A stretch of 64,000 bases of DNA from Symsagittifera roscoffensis. Taxonomy: Eukaryota > Xenacoelomorpha > Acoela > Convolutidae. Made by a program: the position numbers and the translations under genes. Location of the stretch: positions 35,686,540 to 35,750,539 of the forward strand of contig NC_087063.1 of the NCBI RefSeq assembly GCF_963678635.1, read 5' to 3'. This document shows positions 44,598-54,100 of the stretch, piece after piece (the stretch's first letter is position 1; every line of letters begins with the position of its first letter). A model generated the notes under the pieces. It was not told the DNA's origin. It was given only the letters and a program-made list of their open reading frames with translations, and searched no databases.

Positions 44598-46394
44598 TTA
44601 GTCGTCGGGGAAAAAACCGTGGGGGAAGATGTCGTGGATGAGATCGGAAGTTGTTAGTAGTTTAGCTAAGATGCGGATGATATTTTTAGTCTGAAGCAGT
44701 GGCCAAAGCAATTGAAGTGCCTTGATAGTGGTTAGTTCTTCAGTGCCAACTGCAAACTCATAAGGTGTGTTTTGGATTAGATTATATAATTTGTGATTGA
44801 ATTTAGTGTTGTGGATGAATTCTAAAATTGGGATTTCTATAGGTTGTACAAACTCGTGCGGGATAAGGAAGGGTCGGGATTCTTCGGCGTTGAAGGTCTT
44901 GGTGATGGGACAGAAGATGTACATTTGGGTTATGGGATCATAATTGCGAAGAATACCATGAAGGTTAGTATATTTAATGCAATATGTGAAATTTAGGAAA
45001 AATGGTGAAGTGTATTTGGAATTAATGAATTGAAAACCATGGTGTGGTTGTCTAGAGGGTGTGTGTAGGTCAAAGTGATTTTGGATGAAGCGATAATAAC
45101 TATATGTGTGGGTTTGTTTAGTGCGCAACATAATATCGTGTGAGCAGTGTAAATCTCTTTCGTGTGGTGCAAGGAAATGAAAGGTTAGTGAAAATATTTG
45201 GAAGCGTTCTTTAAAACTTTCGTATGCTTGTGTGTCTGTTAGTGCTTCTGAAATAATGTGATCAAACTTTCGGTCGAAGATGTTTAGTGTAAATATATAT
45301 GGTGTCTTGATGAAAAATTTCTCGGTAATTTGTGGATTAGCGAAGCGATCGTCGTCTAAGAATTGATCTTGGTTAGCTCTGATGATGTTGTGATCATAGT
45401 ATTCGAGTGTATATTCGTTAGCTCTAGGTGCAGTGTGTGTTTTTAGTGATCCAACGTAAGTAAATTGTCTAGCGGTTAGTGGTGTAGTGAGTCGATATAG
45501 CATGTCCGTATTTCGCTCTATATCGATGTGAGTGTTAGATAAAGGTAAGCAAAGAGGGTTAGTAAAATGATAATATGAGGTCCAAGAGAGAGTGGGCATT
45601 AAAACGTATTCATCTACAAAGTTGCGTGTTTCGTTAGTGTCGTGGGGGGTGTTTAAGGTGTATTGTGGGAATGAGGGTAAGGTGATGGCTAAAAATTCTT
45701 TTGTGTTAGTATGCTTGGGGTGGTTGATGTATTCACGGGCTGTTCCTGGTTTTGCTGGGAAAGGATGGTTGGGGAACTTTCTTTTAAAAGTGCGGTAAGC
45801 TCTATTAGTGTTGAGTGAAGATTCAGTTGATGTGGATGATGGTGCTAATGATTCAGTATAATTTGAAGAGGGTGTAGGGGTAGGGGGGTTGGATGAATTT
45901 ATTGTGGAGGAGATTTGGTTTATTGTTGGGGTATGGAGGTGGTAGGGTTGTTGTTGAAGGGTAATAAAATTATCTAGCTCTGGGGAGATTCGGGGGGTGT
46001 CTGGAGAATGAGATGATTGGTCAGAATGAAATGAGGAGTAGGTTGGGGTAACTTGGGAAGCATAAGAGGGTGTGGAAGTGATTGGGTCAGGGTTATTGGA
46101 TAATATGGGTTGAAAAGGGGGTTGAGAAAAATTAGAAGAGTTATGAAAATTATTGGATGGGGATGGTTCTGAGTCGGCAAATTCATCGGGGGTTTCAATA
46201 TTCGGGTTATTGAGTTGTGAGATGGAATATAAAACTGAGATGTGTGAATTAGTGTCGGAATTCATGCCTGATGTTACATTACTAGATGGGAAATCGGGTG
46301 GCGGAAAAGCAAAAAGTGGTATTATTGGGATTGGAGAGGTAAGATTGGTTGGGTGGGAATTTGATCGGTGTAGTGATCCAAGTTGGCGGCTCAT
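44598..46394 (-). CDS. Orphan 598-residue retroelement accessory protein
   Basis: The first about 200 residues are low-complexity serine/proline/asparagine/threonine-rich. From FKRKFPNHPF on, the protein looks globular: alternating aromatic strands (TSYYHFTNPLCLPL, FFLNFTYCIKY), few cysteines, and a helical end with LLWPLLQTKNI. I recognise no family. The ATG at 46394 lies 6 bases after the stop of the preceding ORF and just downstream of TTTTTTTTAG, a good 3' splice acceptor, so it may be made from a spliced RNA. An intact 1.8-kb frame in a young element argues for function. Confidence 0.85.
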   Translation of the reverse strand: MSRQLGSLHRSNSHPTNLTSPIPIIPLFAFPPPDFPSSNVTSGMNSDTNSHISVLYSISQLNNPNIETPDEFADSEPSPSNNFHNSSNFSQPPFQPILSNNPDPITSTPSYASQVTPTYSSFHSDQSSHSPDTPRISPELDNFITLQQQPYHLHTPTINQISSTINSSNPPTPTPSSNYTESLAPSSTSTESSLNTNRAYRTFKRKFPNHPFPAKPGTAREYINHPKHTNTKEFLAITLPSFPQYTLNTPHDTNETRNFVDEYVLMPTLSWTSYYHFTNPLCLPLSNTHIDIERNTDMLYRLTTPLTARQFTYVGSLKTHTAPRANEYTLEYYDHNIIRANQDQFLDDDRFANPQITEKFFIKTPYIFTLNIFDRKFDHIISEALTDTQAYESFKERFQIFSLTFHFLAPHERDLHCSHDIMLRTKQTHTYSYYRFIQNHFDLHTPSRQPHHGFQFINSKYTSPFFLNFTYCIKYTNLHGILRNYDPITQMYIFCPITKTFNAEESRPFLIPHEFVQPIEIPILEFIHNTKFNHKLYNLIQNTPYEFAVGTEELTTIKALQLLWPLLQTKNIIRILAKLLTTSDLIHDIFPHGFFPDD

Positions 46395-46400
46395 CGTGGG

Positions 46401-46817
46401 CTAAAAAAAATGATTATTTTGAGACTGAAAAGCGGTGGTATGGGGTTGTTCAATAATTTGTTCATAAGTATTATGATCTTGTGACTGGTGTGTCATTATA
46501 TGTTGGATGGGACTTTGTGATGTGGTGAGTCGAAAATTTGGATTATGTGTGATGGTTAAATTTCGAAAATTTCGTGGGACTAGGGATAGTGGATGGTTAT
46601 TTGGTAGGGGTGGTAATTGTGGTGCCGTTGGCGTTATGTCTACATTGTTATGTTCTTCGTCGTATGTATTTTGTCGTGTTGCTATTTTTGTGTTATATTC
46701 TTTTATTTGTGCGTCTAAAAGAATTTTGTTTATAGATGTAGAAAAGATTCCAAAAATCCTGCAAAGAGTATGCGTGCTACGCTTGCTTGTCTGTTTACTT
46801 GTGTGTGTATAGCACAT
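46401..46817 (-). CDS. ORF overlapping the Env C-terminus
   Basis: A 138-codon frame that begins inside the last 90 bases of the Env gene in a different frame. It has a basic N-terminus, a helical DAQIKEYNTKI segment, then a proline/threonine/histidine-rich tail. It could be a separate small protein, a second exon of a longer Env tail, or the product of frameshifting at the Env end. Its existence is supported only by being open and tightly placed between Env and the 598-residue ORF. Confidence 0.5.
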   Translation of the reverse strand: MCYTHTSKQTSKRSTHTLCRIFGIFSTSINKILLDAQIKEYNTKIATRQNTYDEEHNNVDITPTAPQLPPLPNNHPLSLVPRNFRNLTITHNPNFRLTTSQSPIQHIMTHQSQDHNTYEQIIEQPHTTAFQSQNNHFF

Positions 46818-49009
46818 GTGTTGTAGATTCCTTTTAAAAGTGAGAAAAGAAATCCAATAAAGTTAAACATTGCGTATAAAATAGTCAATTTTTCTAAGAT
46901 GTAGTAGGGCCATCCTAGAAAATCGAGGATCTCATTTTTGAGTGTAACAAAGCTAAAAATGTTAATTGGTGATATATCTTGGGGACGGTATTTTTCACCG
47001 TTTAGATATATATAATCTTTAATGTCTTTAAAATATCCGCTATAGTCTTGCGTGTAGATATCGGCAAATCCTGCGGTTTCCGCAAGTTTGCGTAAATTTT
47101 GGTCTATTGATTGTCTTTGTATAGTGTCCATTTGTGTTAATAATTCTTGGAATTGTTGTGTTCTAATGTGATGTTGAATATCTGATTTTGAATAGATTCC
47201 TATTGATTGTAAGTCTATATTTGGGTTTCGAGCAATAGCGCGAATGCTTTCTGGTGAAAATTTTTTGAGTGATTGCATTAATGTGGGATATGGAGTGAGA
47301 AGATAATATTTATTTTCATCAGGGTTTAGTTGTACTACATTGTGGCTGTTTTCTGATCCACATGGGACTGCGGTATCCCAGAAATAGGTTCTTCGTGAAA
47401 GTGTATCCACGAAATGTACTTTATTCTTATAAAAGATAGGGATTCTTTTATAACATCGTTTATCTTCAAAAACGTATAGTGGTGATACTTTTTTAGTACA
47501 AGTATAAAACCATAAGATGTTTCCTTCATAGTCTAAAAAATTTGATCTATTTCCAGATAATAAGTATCCTGCATAGGGTATTTTTAATACTGCTAGTGCA
47601 AGTGATTGTAATATTTGTGTTCGTTCTAATTCGCATAGTTGGTGTAGTGTTTCTAATTCGGAGAGTGACATTTCTTGAAAAATTCGGCTAATTGTATAAT
47701 CTAGTTTCATATCTAAATGAATATCATAGTGGATATTACCGAAATATGTAGTATTCATTAGTGATAATTCTTGTAAGCGTGTGCTTCTGGTGTCATGGGG
47801 TTTTAGATGTCCACCAGGTTGTCCGTTGCTTTTTTCAAAATTAACTGGTATATAGGATGTTCCTTCGTTTGGAGGATGACCTGTGGCATATGGGTCAAGT
47901 TTTATTTTTCCAGTGGTCATGTCGAATCCTTTTTCGTATTCAACTAATATTTCAGAGTATTGTGTTCTGTGAAGTGGATTCCTGTATTTACATGCAAGTT
48001 CTGTTTCTTGATATATTTGAAAACGTGTCAATTTATTTTCTATATTGTGTATGTTTCTAAAATTAGTACTTTGTTTTCGTGATGGATGTACTTGTTCATA
48101 TGGAATTGATTGTATAAAGTATTTTTCGTGAAATTTTATCATACGAGCGTGTATTCTTGCTACTTGAAATGTTGTACATGTATCTTCGGGGAACCAAACA
48201 ATTGTTGCTTGTGTTCTCGTTGTAGGGTCGCAATAACCTTGATCATTTTTACAAGGTAATCGGATTCCTTGATAGATCATTGTATTATCTGATAAATCTC
48301 GTGTTAGTTGTATTTTTTCGAGTTGTATTTTCCAATCGAAAAACATTATTTCTTGGTATCCTTTATTTTTTGTGTCTGCTTTGCAGTTTGATGGGTTATT
48401 TATACCAATGTGTGGTATCCAATGTTTATCGTGTAGGTCATAGGTTAATCGTCCGTGTGCGCCGTTATACGGGTATTTTTCGTCTAGTTTTATATGTCCT
48501 TGGTGTCTTTCAAGTTGTGATTGATGTACAGAGTCTGAAAAAACTTGAAAGTTAACTAACTTTCTTTCGGAGTTTTTATTTTGTGTGATGTTTAGTCTAA
48601 GTAATTCATTTTTACAATCGTCGGGATTGAGATGTAAAAGACGTTCTATATTACTCTGATAGAATGATTCATGGTCAAGTCGGTTTTTGTTTCCGTTCGA
48701 GACTTGTGAACAATGTACTTTCTTTTCGGAAAATGTTGCTGTGAATTTATAACCTGTAACTGTTGTTGCTCGGGCTTTTGAATAGAGTGTTGCTATTACA
48801 TTTGTGGTTTCTATAGTTTGTGGTTCTGTTTCACATTGTGATACTTGATTTATTGCATATTTGTGTAGTGTTTTTTGTTCATTTTCTTCACAATCGTAAT
48901 GTGTTACTAATAAATCTTGTGGTCCTGTACGAGGGGAAGGGTTTATGTTTTGATTTGAGATTACTAGAAAAAGGAGTTGGAGAAAAATTAATAATTTTAG
49001 AATATACAT
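46730..49009 (-). CDS. env: Env-like membrane glycoprotein
   Basis: A 759-residue protein with an N-terminal signal peptide (about residues 1-18), a large ectodomain with many cysteines and several N-x-S/T sites, and a C-terminal membrane segment (LTILYAMFNFIGFLFSLL, about 708-725) with a short basic tail. The opening T-H-Y-D-C-E, the cysteine about 30 residues on, and a later ATIVWFPEDTC stretch recall glycoproteins related to those of chuviruses that some invertebrate retroelements have captured. This is my pattern-based reading and needs a profile search. Its ATG lies within the last 14 bases of the upstream frame. It would allow budding and cell entry, making the element an infectious-type retrovirus. 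Confidence 0.8.
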   Translation of the reverse strand: MYILKLLIFLQLLFLVISNQNINPSPRTGPQDLLVTHYDCEENEQKTLHKYAINQVSQCETEPQTIETTNVIATLYSKARATTVTGYKFTATFSEKKVHCSQVSNGNKNRLDHESFYQSNIERLLHLNPDDCKNELLRLNITQNKNSERKLVNFQVFSDSVHQSQLERHQGHIKLDEKYPYNGAHGRLTYDLHDKHWIPHIGINNPSNCKADTKNKGYQEIMFFDWKIQLEKIQLTRDLSDNTMIYQGIRLPCKNDQGYCDPTTRTQATIVWFPEDTCTTFQVARIHARMIKFHEKYFIQSIPYEQVHPSRKQSTNFRNIHNIENKLTRFQIYQETELACKYRNPLHRTQYSEILVEYEKGFDMTTGKIKLDPYATGHPPNEGTSYIPVNFEKSNGQPGGHLKPHDTRSTRLQELSLMNTTYFGNIHYDIHLDMKLDYTISRIFQEMSLSELETLHQLCELERTQILQSLALAVLKIPYAGYLLSGNRSNFLDYEGNILWFYTCTKKVSPLYVFEDKRCYKRIPIFYKNKVHFVDTLSRRTYFWDTAVPCGSENSHNVVQLNPDENKYYLLTPYPTLMQSLKKFSPESIRAIARNPNIDLQSIGIYSKSDIQHHIRTQQFQELLTQMDTIQRQSIDQNLRKLAETAGFADIYTQDYSGYFKDIKDYIYLNGEKYRPQDISPINIFSFVTLKNEILDFLGWPYYILEKLTILYAMFNFIGFLFSLLKGIYNTCAIHTQVNRQASVARILFAGFLESFLHL

Positions 49010-50133
49010 GTGTATGATAATCCTGAGTATGGATTATAAAATGTAATGTAGCCAATTGTGTTTTTGGTATATCTGTCGTATTTGTATATTACTTCAGTAG
49101 TTATAAACGGTGGTGGTAGTGATTGAGCTGTTATGTTAGGTGGGTTTAATGGGTAGGGATGTTGGGTAATATTGTTTAACTTAACTGTGATTTCAAACTT
49201 TAATTGTAAACTGTTTTGTTGGAGTATTTGAATATTGTGATCACGGATATCGTTGTGAATATCTTGGCGATATTGTAATCTATTAAGTGCCCAGTTATGA
49301 AGGCGGTTACTTTCTTGATGTTGTCCAAATAATGGTGGAGGTGCTGTAAATGTATTCCAATCTAGTCTTAAAGGAATATTTATTGATGATTGTTCTCGAT
49401 ATCTGGCGTCGAGATTATTTGGAAAATTTAAGTTAAAAGGTGGTGGTGAAATCTGGCTTATTGATGGTGTTGATGGTAGTGATAATGTTTCTGGTAGTGA
49501 TGAGGATGTTGTTGTATCCGTAGAAATATCTATTTGATCATTGACTAAATTTAGTTCACCTTGTGTAAATGAATGTGTTGTCCAATATGGTAGTCGTGAT
49601 GCCTGGTTTGGGGGGTTAAAGGGATTTTCACGTATTTGTTCAGATGTTGGTGTTGAACCTAAGTAATCTGATGGTAGGCTTGAGGTGCTACGTTGTGAAA
49701 GAAGCGTAGGGGTTTCTGGTAATATACCAATGGGGTTTTCTGGAGTGTTTTGTGATGGGGATTGAGGTATATCAAAATGAACTCGGGGAGTTTGAAAATT
49801 TCTGTTTCGTCGAGGATGTATAATTTGTCTATTTATTTCGACTGTATTTTGGTTTTGACTAGGATTTCTTATTCTACTTAGTTCTTGTGGTAGTGTTGGG
49901 TATAGGTTATATGTTGGTTCGCTTAGAGGTGCTTGTTGTTGAACTGGTTCTAGTGGTTCTGATAAACGAGCATGTCGTTCTTCAAAAGTGTATGGATTGT
50001 CTTGAAAAGAAATTCGTGTAGATGTTTGAGGATTTTGAGTAATTGAAGGTGGTGTTGGGTTATCTTGGGATGATGTCGGTGAAGACTGATTCTGTGACTG
50101 TTGGGTAGCAATTTTTGATGGATTTTTGAATTG
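48997..50133 (-). CDS. 378-codon open frame without any ATG
   Basis: Directly translating the minus strand from the base after a TAA (50136-50134) gives 378 sense codons ending TAA at 48999-48997, with no in-frame ATG. The product is proline/serine/glutamine-rich at first, then has a conserved-looking C-terminal region (LHNWALNRLQYRQDI, then KFEITVKLN, then TEVIYKYDRYTKN). Such length without stops, in coding style like its neighbours, argues for translation by splicing from an upstream exon or non-AUG initiation. CAG acceptor-like sites lie near 50100. It overlaps the Env start by 13 bases. No family recognised. Confidence 0.7.
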   Translation of the reverse strand, partial: QFKNPSKIATQQSQNQSSPTSSQDNPTPPSITQNPQTSTRISFQDNPYTFEERHARLSEPLEPVQQQAPLSEPTYNLYPTLPQELSRIRNPSQNQNTVEINRQIIHPRRNRNFQTPRVHFDIPQSPSQNTPENPIGILPETPTLLSQRSTSSLPSDYLGSTPTSEQIRENPFNPPNQASRLPYWTTHSFTQGELNLVNDQIDISTDTTTSSSLPETLSLPSTPSISQISPPPFNLNFPNNLDARYREQSSINIPLRLDWNTFTAPPPLFGQHQESNRLHNWALNRLQYRQDIHNDIRDHNIQILQQNSLQLKFEITVKLNNITQHPYPLNPPNITAQSLPPPFITTEVIYKYDRYTKNTIGYITFYNPYSGLSYTCIF

Positions 50134-50138
50134 TTACT

Positions 50139-50327
50139 TTAGTGGGAAGGTTTATGTTTATTATAATATTCTTCCAAAAAAATAATTAGAAAAATTGTTG
50201 CTAGGGCAAATGTGATGATTGCTTTCTTTATACATTTGCATATTGTCAAAATGAGGGATGATAAAAATGTTATGAAAATTACAAACAATAAAAAAATATC
50301 AGTTCTACTGAAAATTGTTCGTATCAT
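50139..50327 (-). CDS. Tiny membrane ORF 2
   Basis: 62 residues with two adjoining hydrophobic segments (IFLLFVIFITFLSSLIL and IITFALATIFLIIFL) separated by CKCIKK. Its ATG overlaps the stop of the preceding tiny ORF as ATGA, an arrangement seen where translation terminates and restarts. The size recalls viroporins, but nothing more specific is visible. It ends 6 bases before the ATG-less frame opens. Confidence 0.5.
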   Translation of the reverse strand: MIRTIFSRTDIFLLFVIFITFLSSLILTICKCIKKAIITFALATIFLIIFLEEYYNKHKPSH

Positions 50328-50554
50328 TTAGACAAGTTGTATAAATCGTACCTGTGGATATAATCAAGGGTTTTGGAAAGTTGGAGAAATAGTTCGAATA
50401 TAGTGTAGAAAATTAAAAAAATGTTACAAAAAATGATTAGGATTATTAGAAAAGATTCAAGTATATCAAAAAGAAATATTATAAAGGTTTCAAGTTTTGT
50501 AAAAAAATGTTTAAGATTTATGAGTATTTGAGTAACTGATTGAGAGAAGAGCAT
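50324..50554 (-). CDS. Tiny membrane ORF 1
   Basis: 76 residues with one long hydrophobic stretch (about 25-60, rich in F, I and L) flanked by polar ends. Its TGA overlaps the ATG of the next ORF (ATGA). It may be a small membrane protein of the element. AT-rich DNA can generate such frames by chance, so confidence is limited; the exact ATGA junction is the main support. Confidence 0.45.
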   Translation of the reverse strand: MLFSQSVTQILINLKHFFTKLETFIIFLFDILESFLIILIIFCNIFLIFYTIFELFLQLSKTLDYIHRYDLYNLSK

Positions 50555-51152
50555 TTAAGAAATGATCTTTTGGTCGAATATTTTTTGCTGTTTGAGGCGA
50601 TTTTCAAGTGTGGTCGGATTATTTATTAGTTTTTTGACAAGTGGGTTGAGTTTTGTAAAAAATTGTTGGGGGCAATTTTCATGGTGATCGGGAGGTCGTC
50701 TTTTTCTTTATTTTTGTTTGTCAAATGATCCGGGGTATGGTGAGATTTTTATACTTTAGGCTAATTAAAATGTTCATTTTGTTACTTTAGGCTAAGTTAA
50801 CAAATATGTTTTGGGGGTATTCGTGGTCTGAGTTGGGGAAATATTGTTGATCTTTGGGTTATTAGATAAGGGAGGGATATGGTATTATGGTGATATTTAT
50901 TTTAGTTGTCAAGTTGGAGTGGTTTGCTTATTTTTGACCTGGAGGTCGTAAAGTTATAGTTATAGATGTGCCTGGAGTTCTATATTATTCGTCTAATTGG
51001 TCTTAGTTTGAGTTAGAGAAAGTGACGGATTGGATGAATCCTATTGGTCTATTTTGAACTAGAATTATTGCGTACTTGTCAGCGTGTTATTTTGAAAAAT
51101 GTAAATGAAAAATGTTTCGGAGGTTTCAAGGTTGTGAAGGATAATGTTAAAA
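50555..51152 (-). other. Gap between pol and the accessory genes
   Basis: About 600 bp without a supported frame. It may hold splice acceptors for the downstream genes. Confidence 0.5.
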
Positions 51153-54100
51153 TTACTTTTGAAATTCCACTTTCTTTAAAATTTTAGATTGGGGGATGAA
51201 TATTTTATAGTTTTTACGTGGTTGATTTCGGAGTCTTGTTGTTTTTCGATTTTCTGATTTGTCGATTTGTTCTTGGGGTATTATTTGTTCGGTCATTTTT
51301 CTATTTTTTCTTTGTTTTGGGGATTCTTTATGGTTTTGTGTATTGTTTTTGGTGGCGGTTGGTTTTGTGTTTTGATTTTCGGTGGGGTTATCATTTTGTT
51401 CTGTGTTTTTCAGATGTGGTTTATTTTGAATGATTTTTAATCCTGTGAAATAATATAATTGAGTTAATTCGCGGAGTGCGTATTCTTTTGGGTAATAAGG
51501 TAATAGGTTGTTTCGATGTTGAACGATTTCTTTTTTGTTTGAGTCGGTAATTTTATATGTGACATCAGTGGGTCTTGCAATTATTTGGTATGGTCCTTTT
51601 CGAAGGGGTTGTAATTTTTTAGAAATTCCTTTTTGAGTATTAAAATTGGGTATTAAAACAAATGTTCCAATTTTTAATTCGGAGGCTGGTGTAAAACGTG
51701 AATTGATTTGTTCATTGATGTTTTGTCTTTGTAATAACTTTTTTGTTATTTTTTGATAAATTCCATTGTGTTTTTTATCTCTATTTAGAATCCATTCGGT
51801 GTGTGTACCGGAGGCTAGTTTAAGAATTTGTGGGTGATGAAAATGATCTTCATCGTGTGTATGTAAAGGTAGGTTATAACAAATTGAGTCTTTATTTGGT
51901 TGACAATAACCTTGTGCGTTTTTATGAGAATTTGCTGTAAACATTATTGGTTTGCGTGGCTTTTGGTTAAAAACCATTTCGTATGGTGACATTCCTAAAG
52001 TTGTCGTAATTTGTGTATTATATGCTAAGGGAAATAGTTTTACATCTGCTGACCATTCGGTATATTTTGTATCATTTCCGTTGATGATACATCTGAGATA
52101 TTCTTGTAATGAACGGTTCATACCTTCGACTAAGCCGTTTGTCCAAGGTGCGTGAGATGTACGTGGTTTGTGTTTAATGTTGTATAAATGACATAGTGTG
52201 ATAATTTCATTATTTATGAATTCTGTACCGTTGTCTGTAACTAAAATTTCTGGTAGTCCGAATTTTGCTATCCAGTGTTCATAGAGTGTTGTGTAAGCGT
52301 AATAAGCGTTACAATGTGGTACTGGGTTAATTGCTACATAATGTGTAAATGCGTCAACAATTACCATAATGTAGGAGTTTCCTTCGGATGAGGGTGAAAT
52401 TGGTCCTTTAGTATCAAATGAGATACGATGGTTAAAGTACAAGCTTTGTCCTTTAAAATCTTGTTTTTGTGCTATTTGTTTTTGATTTGGGTAAGGTTTA
52501 TTTAGTTGACATACTATACAGTCATTGCATAGTACTTTTATCCAAATTGGTGCATTTGGGAAATAAAAGTTTTGTATAAAATTTGAATATGTTTTTTCTG
52601 ATCCAGAGTGTCCTTTAATATTTTGTGTATGTGAAATATTAAAAGCTATAAGAATCATACTTAAAGGGAGACAGGGAACTGTAGATTCATTCAGGTTATA
52701 CTCTAAAAGGTCTGTATTTTCGTTAATTGTTGTGTTGTTAAATTTGCGAAAGTATCGGAGGAGTGTTTTGTTTCCTAGAATGGTTGAATCTGCCTTGACA
52801 GGTTTAGTTTTATATTTGTGCCATGATTTTAGTTGTCTAATTATCGGGTCAAGATTTTGATATTGTTTCAGTGTTGAAATTGTAATCGTTTCTGTTGGAG
52901 GGAGAAAAATGTTTTCAATTTCGAATTTAGATAAGGGTATTGTATCAAGTGGGTCGTGGAGGTCAAAAACTTGATTTATTGTGTATTTTGAATCATTTGT
53001 TTGTGGTCCTGATAAATTTATTTTATCAGTTAAATCTTCTTTTTCAATTAGTGGAAAATGGTCTTTCTTAGGTGGGTGTTGTTTTGTTCGTTTTTGTTGG
53101 GTGTTATTTTTTATCCATTGAGAATATGGGATTGGTTTGAAAGTTGATGTTCCAAGTAGATCAACTTCATAATGATTATTTTGACAATCTAAATAAAGTG
53201 GGAAATGTTGTAAACTATTTATTTGTGATTGTTCAATATCAGTTTTTACTGCATATTTGCATTCCAATCGGGGTGATGTTTCGTTTTCTGCAAGGTAGAA
53301 TTTTATGTTTTTGGGTATTTCAACTGTTGTTTTTCGTGTAAGTAATTCAGGTGGTGTATTTCGACTTAAGGTGTCTGGTAATGCAAGATTTTTTCCTGCA
53401 GTCCAAACTATATGTAAGTTTGGAAATTTCATTAGAATTAGTTGAAATCTGTAAACTCGGTGGTTTGGGTTAGATTTTTGTGTAAAGAGAAAGATGATTG
53501 GTTTATGGTCTGTGAATAAAACTGTGGGGTGTTTTGATCCAAGTATCAGAAATTCATATTCTGTCAGTGTATATATTATGGCTGTACATTCTCTCATTAG
53601 AGTTGAGAGTCGTAGCTCTGCTTGAGTGAATAATCGAGAATTTGCTGATATGAGGTTCATTTTATTTGTACCATTATGTGATTGTAATAGTGCTGCACCG
53701 ATGCCAAAGTTCGAAGCATCGCACATTGCATAAAATGGTTGATTTGAATCTGGAATTGTGTTTGAAATTTGTTCAGTTAAAAGTTTCTTTATTTCTTCAA
53801 ATCGTGTTTGATGTTCTGTGTTCCATTCAAAATTATTTTGTTGTCTAAGGATGTTATAAAATGGTCGTAGATATAATTGCATTTTATAAACATATTTACT
53901 TAAAAAGTTTAACATTCCAAGAAATTCTTGGATTTTCTTTTTATTTGTTGGTGGTTGAAGTTTTTGAATAGCGGCAATGCGTGATTTCAATGGAGTGATT
54001 GTTTTTCTTTCTATATTATGTCCTAAGAATTTAACTCTTGTCAAAAAGAAGTGTGATTTATCGGGGGCGGCCTTCAGATTTTCGTTCTGAAGTATTTGGT

